DNA from: Chrysomallon squamiferum
Lineage: Eukaryota; Mollusca; Gastropoda; Neomphalida; Peltospiridae
Direction: 5' to 3'
DNA length: 36,500 bases
Assembly (NCBI GenBank): GCA_012295275.1
Contig: CM022672.1
Span: 13,511,495-13,547,994 of the forward strand
A model generated the notes under the pieces. It was not told where the DNA came from. It did not search any database and saw only the letters and a list, made by a program, of their open reading frames with translations. Shown here piece by piece: positions 1 to 36,500 of this stretch (its first letter is position 1; the number at the start of each line of letters is the position of its first letter). The position numbers were made by a program, and so were the translations under genes.

Positions 1-313
1 CACATTTAACATTGTACAAAGCGACCATAAGAATTATACATAATATCTCAATATCTTTTTTATTATTTTTTAAATAAATATTCTCAGTAAATAAATAAAT
101 TCAGTTAAAATAAAGAAGAAAAGTAAAATGGTACAAAAATTAAGAAAAAAGAAAAAGCTGAAAATTCTAAAACTGTATACATTTTGATATCCCGCCTAAT
201 ATTAACTCTATCATATGTCTCAAGGACATGATATTCTTTATTCTTAGCACGTAATGATTTATACATTACGTAACTAAGATTAAGATCGTTGTATAACAAA
301 ATAGATAAAGTCT

Positions 314-345
<32 letters not shown>

Positions 346-510
346 ACATTTCTATTAATTAATCGATACAAATAAGAAAGAAAAAATGATGTAAGTAACT
401 GTAAGTATTTAATTAATCTAGATAAGATCGATTTGAAATCGCATAACTGAGCCACGAACCTTTTAGTCTTCATCTTAACAACAACAAAACTATCACAGAG
501 CCTGACATAC

Positions 511-516
511 TTTATT
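511..516 (-). terminator. Candidate poly(A) signal of the long laminin-like form
   Basis: AATAAA on the minus strand about 600 bases after the stop. A nearer variant ATTAAA lies at 982-987. Which is used cannot be told from sequence. Confidence 0.35.
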
Positions 517-930
517 TTTATGCTTTAAAAAGGTTCAGGCGTCTAAACAACTGTTTCAGATGTTTTCCAATATTGTATTTGATTTCTTATGGTTAACAGT
601 GAAATTACCTTGATATGACACACATTATTTACTGTTACAGCGATGTGTGAATGAAACGTTTTCTAACAAGATATCTAAAACTGAAATAAAGTAAAGTGAT
701 GGTAATATCGACCTCTCAGTTTCTCTTTTCTTTTGTTTTAAAATAAGTGTAATGGATAAAACGTCACCCATAAGACCAACACACAAAATGGAATCGTTAA
801 CCTGTAATTTTCGATATTTTATGTTAATTTTCATTACGAACATAGAATTAGTTATCATATTTATATTACGGACAATTTAAAATATGATAATCTAACTTTA
901 TATGTTGTAACGTAATTAACTTAGATCCTG

Positions 931-1106
931 TTTCAATTTACGTTATACGTTTATATTTTAAATTATGTTTTACGTTTACGTTTTAATTTACGTCACACGT
1001 TTACGTTTCAGTTTACGTTATACGTTTCTATTTACGTTACATGTTCGTTATAACTTTAGTTTCAATTTACGTTTATGTTTCAGCTTACGTTATACGTTTA
1101 CATACG
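931..1106. repeat. TTACGT-rich degenerate tandem array in the laminin 3' UTR
   Basis: Repeats of TTTACGTTATACGTTT and TTTCAATTTACGTTT recur several times, ending next to the stop codon at 1113. The array is CpG-bearing in an otherwise AT-rich stretch. Confidence 0.75.
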
Positions 1107-1112
1107 ATGAAT

Positions 1113-27982
<26,870 letters not shown>

Positions 27983-29023
27983 ATCTTTTTTTTTTTTTGT
28001 TATCACGTTGGTTCCATCAGCAGACGGTAGAATCGTTGATATATATTTTTTTTTAATACACTTATAACATATATTTTTGTTTTGCGCACACAAAATAAGA
28101 ATTCCGTTATTCACTCGTTAACTGTAAAGGTATTTGTTTTAATCCATGCTTCAGATGATGAACGTAAATTAACATACATGGACATTATTAAATATAATAT
28201 ATATATATATATATATATTTATGTATATTTAAAAAAAAGAGTAAGAAATCTGCACTTCTTGGTTATATTTCTGATTCATATATGTGAACCGTTTCTTATC
28301 GATAATTAGTACTGTAACACCTGTGTTTGACAATGTCGCATCCAGGTAAAATACGATTTTTCTCCATTTATGATTGGCTGTCAAAGTACAATACTAATGT
28401 GATTGGCGTATGTAACATCTTGTAGAGGAATATACTTATTGATTTGATCATGTCACGATTATTCTAAATTAATAATAAAGAAAAAAAAAGAGAAAAAATG
28501 GAATCGGTACATCTCGGTCATGGATTTATTAATTTTACAATCATTCAGAAAATATTTCAGAAATTTCTTATTTATTATATTTTTGTTATTTTATTTTATT
28601 TTATTTATTTATTTATTTATTTATTTATTATTACTACTACTACTACTACTATTTTATTAATATATATATATATATATATATTTGTGATGCATTCATCTAT
28701 TAATTAATTAATTAATTTGTTTATTGTGTTTCAATGGAGTCACGTCCTTTCAATGTCTTAATTCTTATTCGAAAGAAAAAAAAAAAAAAAAAAAAAGGAA
28801 CTACTGCCACTACCACTACCAATCCTTTACTGCTGCTGTTGCTACTACTGCTATCACTACTGCTGCTTCGGCTATTTTGAATGTTCCTTCCGCACAAATA
28901 ATATGATCGGGAGTACAATTTAATTTTCCTGTCAAAGAATTGCGTGTTTAGTTGTGTTTTAATTCTAATTACAAGAGATGCTTTTCTAATTTTTGGAGGA
29001 AATTAAGATCACGTCAACTAATA
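27983..29023. promoter_or_regulatory. Head-to-head intergenic region with 5' UTRs and promoters of both genes
   Basis: About 1.04 kb separates the two start codons. It contains a TA repeat (28196-28220), a TTTA/ACT/TA block (28570-28680), a poly(A) run near 28770-28797 and two inverted CCAAT boxes (ATTGG at 28373-28377 and 28402-28406). No coding frame is convincing. The promoter role is inferred from position only. Confidence 0.5.
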
Positions 29024-29079
29024 ATGGCGACGCGCATGGCGAGTCGTATTATCAGAGCTGGAAGACAGAAATTAATTCG
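29024..29079 (+). CDS. PMPCA: PMPCA exon 1: start and presequence
   Basis: Encodes an Arg-rich, acid-free leader ([18 protein letters not shown]) that fits a mitochondrial targeting peptide. Donor CG|GTAAAA, phase 2. A second in-frame ATG lies four codons on. Confidence 0.85.
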
Positions 29080-32000
29080 GTAAAATGTCTTTAACAAGCT
29101 TTTTTTCCTTCATGTTTACTTAATTGTTTTGTATTTGTGATCTATCCATTGTTGTAATTTTGCTTATTAATTTAATGTAAAGTAGAAACGTTCATCTGTA
29201 ATTGTTTCATCATAATTCCTAAATTTGCAGATTGCATTATTTAAACCGACGATCAGGTTTGAAATATTTGTCGTTTTGTAAATGACCATATTTTCATCAA
29301 CATTCATATATATCTGAGGTTTTGCTTAATTTGTTTCTGATATTCAAATACTAATATTGTTTTAGCTAAGATTGTTAGTTAGAAAATTTTTAAAAAATTA
29401 AAAATTAAAAATAACACTTGTAAACACTAAAATTGGATAATCATAATACTGACAAGAAGATAATTCATTATTATTAAGAAAGTTTTATGACAGAACATCT
29501 GCTTCAAATGATACCAGTGTCTGTTTCAGTGTTTTTATATTATTAGTCTATTTTTGTATCTAAAAATGTTTTTATTTTTGCAGTGTGAAGCAGCACAGGC
29601 GTGGATTCTGTAACAGCACTCCTGCCAGTGTTGACATTGTTTCCGTTCCATTGTCAAAGCCAGTGCCTGGATTTCCTGAACCCCAGTATGCCAGTGCTCG
29701 GACCCAGTCTGATGACACTAAAGTGACAGTTCTAGAGAATGGACTTACAGTAGCTTCAGAAAACAAGTTTGGACAGTTTTGTACAGTAGGAGGTTGGTAC
29801 ATAACTATTCTCACTGTAATTCAAAGCATTTTAAAGATTTGTGACTACGCCTATAATATCAGGAATTAAAATACCAGATTTTGAGCTAGCATGGAAAATG
29901 TTTTGAAGATCACATCTGCACAGCAATGATGTTGGTGATGATGAATTTAATCATTAATGCTACAGTTCTTTGTTTTACGATGGTAGATATAGCTATGTAT
30001 TTCCAATTTTCAGAAATGAAAATGAAGAATGTTTTTAAAATGGAAAATGTTTGGTGACACTGACAAAAGCAAGTAATAGAGGACACAAACATAATTTTTT
30101 TAATTTAAAATTATTTTTTTTAATGTTTTCAGTCGTTTTAAACTCTGGATCTCGTTATGAGGTGGCTTACCCAAGTGGAATCTCACACTTTCTAGAAAAG
30201 TTGGCTTTTTGTGTAAGCATGAAATAAAACATTCATAGGTAGTAACCCATTCATACTCGCCAAATGTGTTCTTATGTCTGGATAACAGTTACTTCATTTA
30301 AATATAAATTATTTTTCTAAGGACAAATAGTGCACAGATAATTTTATCTATGTTACTTCATGTGTTAAATAATAAAATTATTACATTGAAGACATGCATA
30401 TTTATATTAAAAAAACATTTATAAAATATCTGTCCTTATAATTTATATATATTTGAACATATAATTGTAATACATATCAGAAAACAGATATTAAATTATT
30501 TAGGAGTAAGTAGTTATTATTGTTTCTTTTTCTTTAGTCTACAACACTGTTTGAAGACAGAGATCAAATTTTACAAGAACTAGAGAAACATGGAGGAATA
30601 TGTGACTGTCAGGGATCTAGGTCAGTGTTAACACATCTTGCTTGCAAATTCAAATACATTTTTGTTAAATTAATAAACCTTTAAAGGATGAAGGTAATTA
30701 ACCTGCTTATAAAATAATCGTCTTTGGCAAGATCAACTATTACTCTTTATTTCATCAGACATTCGGAACTGTATATTAAAAAAAAACACCTTTTAATCGT
30801 TATGCGAAGAATACACTGATTACAGAAAGACAAATGTTTATACAGTACAATACTTCCACCATGAAAATGCATTTAATGCTGTCAAATAAGTGTCCTTTTC
30901 ACTGTTTAGTAAAGATATTTAAATGTTTTACTGAATTTATTAAGTAATAATGTTGTGTTTTCCAGGGACACTCTGATTTATGCTGCATCTGCAGAGACAA
31001 CTGGTCTTCCCAGTGTGATGAACATTCTGTCTGAAGTCATCCTTAGGCCAAGGATCACCCAGGATGAAGTAAATTTTCTCATAATTTGTTTCACATCTTC
31101 ATTCTGATAAAACAAGGTCCTGCAGTCAGTATTTGCATCCATTCAAAAATACCTTTTTGGTTTAATGGCTGTATTGTTTTTATTTATGTAAAATAATCGC
31201 ATTCATATTCATATTGTTTGTTGGGATTTTTCTGTGGTTTTATTTTTATTATTTTTTAATTACTAGCATATATTATTTCAAATATTATTGCATAAAATAT
31301 TTATTTTATCTTTACTCAAAGAAAGATGTCATACTATAACAATTTTATTGTGTAACAGTAATAACAGTAATAAATACCATTAATCAAAGTTGTAGATAAG
31401 GTCAGTCATACTTTATATTCTAACATTATACCATTTCGTTTTTCTAAAAGTTGGATCAAGCAAGACAAGCAATTTCATTTGAACTAGAAAACTTGCAGAT
31501 GAGACCTGATCCCGAGCCTCTGCTCATGGAGATGATTCATGCTGTAAGTTAAACATACATGATGTAACATCTCAAAATTTTATGTATCACTGATTATATT
31601 TTAACTTTTTAAGTGTATTTCTGCTAATGTATTCAAAATATATTCTGAATAATTCCACAGTTGTTGAGGTTTTTTGTGTATGTGTTATCCAGTCTTCATT
31701 AAAGTGTACTTTTTGTGATGTGGTCAAAAATATATTATTCATATTTTCAAGTTATGTTTTCTTTTTGCTGTCTTAATTAAAGTTTGATAAAAAAAAAAAT
31801 TAAAAAAACCCCAGTCCAAATAGATTCTATGTATTTGTTGGTTATGTTTCTTTTCTTCCCTTTCTTCTTCTTTTTATATTATTATTTTTATTTATTTTTG
31901 TAAAAAAAAATTAGTTGTTATTATTATTATTAATATTAATTTATTTTTTTAGAAAGAAGTATATTCAAATATATATTGCAATGTGGCAAAAATTATTAGG

Positions 32001-35000
32001 AGTTTGGATATTAAATCCAGTTTACCATATTAACTTTGGTAGAATATTATTATTAAAATAATCACTAGCTTACACAAATCACCACCAAATACATTTAGTT
32101 GTGTATTTGTGTCTCCAGGCTGCTTACAGAGACAATACGCTAGGATTACCAAAGTTCTGTCCCGAGGAAAACATCGGCTTGATTTCACAGAAAATAATGT
32201 ACACATACCTGAAGAACTTTCACACCCGGAGAGGATGGTTGTGGCTGGGGTGGGGATTGATCACCAGCGACTCGTCGACTTGGCTAAAGAACACTTCATT
32301 GACAGACGGATGCCAGTGTGGACAGAAAACAAACACTTCATTGACGACAGCAAAACTGTGGATACATCAATTTCCCAGTACACTGGAGGAATTGTTAAGG
32401 TAAATAAGTAAATACATATCTGATTGTGTATAGGGATTAAGATATCTTTAAAAAAAAAAAAATGATAATAATAATTTTTTTTATCTGAATTGATATTTCA
32501 GTTTGTTATAATAGTTTTGTAAATCACATACCAGACCATTTATCCAGCTGGTTTGGGATCTTCTGGATTTCTCATTATTTTCATGTTTTCTGGACCACTT
32601 TTTAATATATATTAAATAAACAGTAAAAGACTAAAGACAAAATTGTTTTTAACAGACACAAATTAATACACTTTTAAAGCTGGTTTTCAAGAAGATGAAT
32701 AAATTGTCTGGTACCTGTAATAATAATAATAATAATTTACTGCTGAATCTTAATTTGTTTGTATTATGATTGTAACCAGAAAATTAACATCTTTAAACAG
32801 GATTCTGTATTCCATTGATTATGAACTTTCTTAATATATTAGATCTTTCACTGGATTTAATGTTTGTTTATTTCTTTTCCTTTTTTTTTAAGCATAAATA
32901 TGCACTGATATTATATATTAAGTAAACTGATTAATATTTTTAAGGGGGAAAAAATATCTTGAAAATAATAGGAAAATATTAGTTATTGTTGTTTCTTCAG
33001 AGAACTTTAAAATGTCCTTGTTTTGTTTTAGCTTGCAGTTTCTTTAGGATATGACTGTGTTTTTCCATTCCTAATTTTGTTTGATGTGCCTTCATAAAAA
33101 CTGGTTAATGATTAAGTGTTTTGACTACAGGTGGAGAAAGATTTATCGGATGTCAGTTTGGGGCCAACTCCTATACCAGAATTAGCTCATGTTGTGATTG
33201 GCTTGGAGAGCTGTTCTCACAAAGATCCTGACTTCATCCCATTCTGTGTGTTAAACATGTTGATGGGAGGAGGTGGATCCTTCTCTGCTGGGGGTCCTGG
33301 GAAGGGGATGTACACTCGTCTTTACCTGAATGTACTCAACAGGTAAACAAAATTTGTGAATGGAAGAATTTTCGTAGTTGAAATTATTAGATACGTCTTT
33401 ATTTTTCAGTTGGTGATTGTTCTGAATTGAGTTTCTAGTTATTACTTCGGAAAATACAGTTATTCAAAAAATTCAATCAATTGTTAAAGATTGATTTTCT
33501 AACTACTGAAGACAAAATAAAATGTTGGATTTAATCAGTGAAAATTATTAGGTTTATAAACATTTCTTCTTTTTTTGTAAATTTAGTTCCCGATTATTTC
33601 CTCAAAAAATTACAAATATTTAAATGAATTTTTAATAAAGTCTTTTCTCACAAGTATGGGGTCTTTATAAATCACATATTAACAACACAATGAACATTTT
33701 CCTTTTAATAATGATGTATGAAGGTTTTGTCTTTCAAGCAGCATCCATTTGTGGAATGATAAAACATACATTTCTATTTTTAAAACAAATGTTAAATACT
33801 TCTTCACAGTATGCAATATTTTGTGAGATTTTAGCTATGTTATTCTGTATCTGCAGATATCACTGGATGTACAGTGCTACAGCTTATAACCATGCCTATG
33901 AAGACAGCGGATTATTTTGCATCCATGCAAGTGCTCATCCATCAAAGGTAAGATTATAAAACATTATTTTGTTGATGACTTTTATTTTTGCTGATACCAG
34001 GCAAACACTGGAGATTTGAGGGTTTTTTCTGTTGTTTTTCTTTGTTTTTTTAAGTTTATTTTTTTATTTTGTGATTAATAAGGATGTGTTTAATGTTTAA
34101 CACATATTGTTTTATTTAAAGTTTTTATATTTTTACTTAAAAACAAAAAAATTAGAAATTTTGTTACTGACTAAACTCAAAATTTTTCCTTTCAGCTGAA
34201 AGATCTGGTAGAAGTTGTTGTGAAGGAATTTGTTAATATGGCTGGAAAAATTCACCCCGTAAGTAAATATCATGGAATGAATATAGTTTCTATGCTTGGC
34301 TCTGTATTATTTAATAAATAAAACTTCATTTTTTTGAATACATTAAATATAAACTGTATTTAAATGTGTTTAATACATGCAAATACTCACTGACTTAGTC
34401 TGATATAAAATATAATTATCATAATTATATAAGACTGCATCATTAATGCTACTTTTATAAACAAAAATCCCCTGAGAAATGACAGTAAATACATTGCCTG
34501 TTACACATAACTTTAAAAAACACATTAAAAAGTTATATATGTTTATTTTGTTTAATCAGGATGAACTGCAGCGAGCTAAGAGACAGCTGCAGTCGATGTT
34601 GATGATGAATTTGGAGGCAAGGCCTGTTGTGTTTGAGGACATTGGTCGTCAAGTGCTGGCCAATGGTCATCGCAAACAACCAAGTTATTTCTATGAGGAA
34701 ATAGGTAAAAAAAAGAAATTAATAATATTTAAGTTCCTTTGGTGATCATTTTGATGTTCCCTGTTAAGATTTAACAAAAGGGTTCTAACATATGAAATGC
34801 ATATATTATCCTTGATATCGTTAGCAGCTGATCTTGTAACTGTAGGACACAATATTTTGAGCTATAACAGAATCTCTGGTAAATGATATCTTGTTTTAAT
34901 CAGTCGAGTGTCATATCATCATCTACCATAGTTCAGTTGTTTAGCAGTTAAATGGCAATACAAACCTCACCACTGAACATTTTTGTTCAAAATCTGGTTG

Positions 35001-35426
35001 AAATTGTTTAAAATTCTGTGTGCAGAGGTTCATTAATTTTGTTACTTTAGTTAAATATATAATTCATGATTAACAAAACGCACCCCTCATTTGTGTAAAT
35101 AAACTGAAACAAAATTAGCAAAGGACTTAGTCTGATTATATTTGATCCTATTTACAACAATTTATTTAATGAGAATTTTGTTTTTTAGCATTAATACATT
35201 TTTGGTTGTTACTCAGTAACGAAATTTATTTTCATTTTTGTTTTTATTTTTCACAGAAAAGATTACTGCAGATGACATCAAACGAGCAGCATCACGAATG
35301 TTGCGATGTAAGCCGGCTGTCGCTGGCTACGGCACGCTGCAGCAACTACCTAGCTACAGTGACATCGAGTCAGCACTCTTGACTCGCGACGGGAAAATGT
35401 CAAAACGATTCTCATTGTTTAGGTGA
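29024..35426 (+). CDS. PMPCA: Mitochondrial-processing peptidase subunit alpha, 12 exons (frameshifted in exon 7)
   Basis: Alpha (substrate-recognition) subunit of the matrix peptidase that removes presequences from imported proteins. It works as a heterodimer with the catalytic beta subunit. Exons: 29024-29079, 29584-29792, 30133-30212, 30538-30620, 30966-31068, 31451-31543, 32119-32399, 33131-33342, 33857-33947, 34196-34258, 34560-34704, 35257-35426. The total is about 528 residues once one base is restored in exon 7; human is about 525. The basic N-terminus ([15 protein letters not shown]) is a typical matrix presequence. The M16 motif reads HFLEK, not the zinc-binding HFLEH of beta, as expected for alpha. 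The glycine-rich loop [15 protein letters not shown] is in exon 8. AATAAA follows at 35934. The start ATG is the first in a favourable context. Confidence 0.93.
29080..29583. other. PMPCA intron 1
   Basis: AT-rich, no repeats of note and no gene seen. Confidence 0.75.
29584..29792 (+). CDS. PMPCA: PMPCA exon 2
   Basis: Gives the rest of the leader, then [37 protein letters not shown], the conserved start of the M16 fold. Acceptor TTTTGCAG, donor GGA G|GTTGGT, phase 1. Confidence 0.93.
30133..30620 (+). CDS. PMPCA: PMPCA exons 3 and 4 (30133-30212, 30538-30620)
   Basis: Exon 3 gives VLNSGSRYE and [13 protein letters not shown], where HFLEK replaces the catalytic HFLEH of the beta subunit. 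The donor is TGT|GTAAGC. Exon 4 gives [12 protein letters not shown] and [14 protein letters not shown], donor AG|GTCAGT. The intron between them (30213-30537) is unremarkable AT-rich sequence. Confidence 0.93.
30802..30868 (+). repeat. Dispersed repeat, copy 2
   Basis: Begins ATGCGAAGAATACACTGATT, the same orientation as the copy at 26437, and lies in PMPCA intron 4. Confidence 0.6.
30966..31068 (+). CDS. PMPCA: PMPCA exon 5
   Basis: Gives [33 protein letters not shown]. Acceptor TTTTCCAG, donor GAA|GTAAAT, phase 0. Confidence 0.93.
31451..31543 (+). CDS. PMPCA: PMPCA exon 6
   Basis: Gives [15 protein letters not shown] and [14 protein letters not shown], the strongly conserved [15 protein letters not shown] element. 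Acceptor CTAAAAG, donor GTAAGT, phase 0-0. Confidence 0.94.
31544..32118. other. PMPCA intron 6
   Basis: AT-rich with short A and T runs and an ATT repeat near 31915-31950. Introns 5 (31069-31450) and 4 (30621-30965) are similar. Confidence 0.75.
32119..32399 (+). CDS. PMPCA: PMPCA exon 7, with a one-base deletion
   Basis: The first third reads [20 protein letters not shown] and [12 protein letters not shown] in one frame. The rest reads [20 protein letters not shown] and [12 protein letters not shown] in the next frame. The switch is at 32225-32227 (CCC), where a fourth C restores HTPERMVV, the expected family sequence. The length (281) is one short of a multiple of three, although both neighbours are phase 0. 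Confidence 0.93.
32400..33130. other. PMPCA intron 7
   Basis: AT-rich, with a short AAT repeat near 32720-32737. No gene. Confidence 0.75.
33131..33342 (+). CDS. PMPCA: PMPCA exon 8: glycine-rich loop
   Basis: Gives [56 protein letters not shown] and RLYLNVLNR. The glycine-rich loop is the presequence-substrate loop unique to the alpha subunit. Acceptor GACTACAG, donor AG|GTAAAC. Confidence 0.95.
33343..33856. other. PMPCA intron 8
   Basis: AT-rich. An open frame runs through its end into exon 9 but has no coding character of its own. Confidence 0.75.
33857..33947 (+). CDS. PMPCA: PMPCA exon 9
   Basis: Gives [20 protein letters not shown] and [10 protein letters not shown], a conserved block. 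Acceptor ATCTGCAG, donor AAG|GTAAGA, phase 0. Confidence 0.94.
34196..34258 (+). CDS. PMPCA: PMPCA exon 10
   Basis: Twenty-one codons ([21 protein letters not shown]), too short for open-frame listing. Found from phase, acceptor TTTCAG and donor GTAAGT. It corresponds to the V-EMV-II-KEF helix of the family. Confidence 0.88.
34560..34704 (+). CDS. PMPCA: PMPCA exon 11
   Basis: Gives [20 protein letters not shown] and [19 protein letters not shown], the conserved [27 protein letters not shown] block. Acceptor AATCAG, donor ATA G|GTAAAA. Confidence 0.95.
34705..35256. other. PMPCA intron 11
   Basis: AT-rich, non-repetitive, no gene seen. Confidence 0.75.
35257..35426 (+). CDS. PMPCA: PMPCA exon 12: C-terminus and stop
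   Basis: Gives [32 protein letters not shown] and KRFSLFR followed by TGA at 35424-35426. The KPAVA and FR-stop ends match the family. Acceptor TTTTCACAG. Confidence 0.95.
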
Positions 35427-36133
35427 TTTTGACAAACAGAAACAGTTTGGAAGCCAAAGGTCTTGAGAAAAAGAGATTGTCAATCATCACAGAAAAAAAA
35501 GGAAAACCAAAAATAACCTGTGAAAAAAAACTATCATATTTGTGTGTTTTGAGACATTGATAAATATAAATGTTCTTTGTAATATGTAATATTTCTGAAA
35601 CTTGTTTTCAAGAGAGATGTTGTGAGCTGTGTTTGTTCAAGGGGTTGAAGAATACGTTTTCAGAATACTGATTCTGAATGTTTTCGTTTCCCCAGCGAAA
35701 TTGATTGTAGATAAGTAGATGTTATTAACTGATTTGTTTGGAATGTAAATAGTCATTGCAAGAAGAACTTTTGAAACTTTTCCATCATCTTGTGTCTTCT
35801 ATATACAGAGTATTGTAATCAAATTAATTCTCTTTTTATACCTACTGAATTAATTCATTCTAGATCGATAAATAGAATATTAATCCTTTGAAATTAACTT
35901 TTTAACCATTATATAAAATACTGCAAAAAGTTCAATAAAATTTTTTTTTTTCATTTATTTGTTGTTTATATTTATTTTGAACACGTTAATGGTTAAGTTA
36001 TTGAACGATCAGAAAATAAATTTTAACTGATAATTTGGAATAATGGTCTGTTTAAATAAGTTCATTTGACTTGAATGTGCACAAAGCTATTAAATTTTAA
36101 ACAAAATTTTGAGTAGCCAATACATTTTTAATG

Positions 36134-36172
<39 letters not shown>

Positions 36173-36500
36173 CCACACATCCATCCATCCATCTGTACAT
36201 ACAGTACCAGTACAGTTCACCTCACTCTGCTTTTTATTTTATTATTAACAATGTGATTTTTATATAACAATATCTATATGGAACAAGATTTCACAGCTGT
36301 CGATAACTAGGTTACTTTTATTGATTAAATCGAATGATCCTCTCTAAGCGCAAATCAGTGGTAAAAAATAATGTGAATTAAAATAATATTGGCAAATAAT
36401 TTTCAGTTGATGACGTCTCGTCTACGGGAAGGTAAAGTTAGCAGTAACCTTGGGTATTTTGCCAAAATATTTATAAAACATCATCATCATCATCATTATT
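35427..36500. other. PMPCA 3' UTR and flank
   Basis: AT-rich non-coding sequence. It holds the AATAAA at 35934, a (CA)n microsatellite at 36136-36170 followed by CATC repeats, and ends in a CAT/ATC repeat. I see no gene in it. Confidence 0.7.
35934..35939 (+). terminator. PMPCA poly(A) signal AATAAA
   Basis: AATAAA about 510 bases after the stop, followed by a T-rich stretch, is the best poly(A) signal for this gene in the window. Confidence 0.65.

Larger units (their letters stand above)
1..1112. other. 3' flank and UTR of the laminin-like gene
   Basis: AT-rich. A poly(A) run sits at 314-338, and the part from about 931 to 1106 is a TTACGT-rich array listed separately. No supported gene. 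Confidence 0.6.

Noticed and set aside
33690-33959. 89-residue frame as a separate small gene
   Set aside because: It is PMPCA exon 9 read back into its intron. Only 33857-33947 is supported.

Overview
This window is nuclear DNA of an animal, most likely a mollusc and possibly a gastropod. The evidence is AT-rich sequence full of microsatellites, many small GT-AG introns, metazoan-only protein families (laminin, netrin), and a degenerate copy at about 12,480-12,660 of a SINE-like repeat that I associate with molluscan genomes. That last identification is from memory. There are no bacterial operons, CRISPR arrays, or rRNA or tRNA genes that I can see.

Two genes lie head to head, with start codons about 1.04 kb apart. 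On the minus strand, 27,982 down to 1,113, 25 exons join in a consistent reading phase into one laminin-like chain. Its order is: signal peptide; LN domain (netrin-G-like); five LE (laminin EGF) modules; a laminin IV type B domain as in laminin beta; LE; LE-LE; LE; a laminin IV type A domain as in laminin gamma/alpha; LE modules; a CxxC; and a roughly 575-residue coiled coil resembling laminin gamma. The beta-like front half and gamma-like back half in one frame give a chain of about 1,903 residues. This needs one single-base indel corrected at 13,387-13,389.

A large exon (15,700-17,135) sits between the two halves. It is phase-compatible with the preceding LE exon and encodes a glycosylatable stalk, a transmembrane helix and a roughly 375-residue Pro/Ser/Lys-repeat cytoplasmic tail ending in a PDZ-ligand-like SLV, then a stop and poly(A) signals. 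The simplest reading is alternative last-exon use: a membrane-anchored netrin/laminin-beta-like receptor (1,331 residues) versus a long secreted beta/gamma hybrid laminin. Two abutting genes remain possible.

On the plus strand, 29,024-35,426, twelve exons encode the alpha subunit of the mitochondrial processing peptidase (PMPCA), about 528 residues. Exon 7 carries a single-base deletion at 32,225-32,227 that breaks the frame. Both frameshifts lie in a CCC run where CCCC would restore the frame, so consensus error is the first suspect.

The rest is introns and flanks dominated by simple repeats: three long (GA)n tracts, trinucleotide, GATA and CATA arrays, a 43-44 bp minisatellite, a TTACGT-rich array in the laminin 3' UTR, and one dispersed repeat seen twice.
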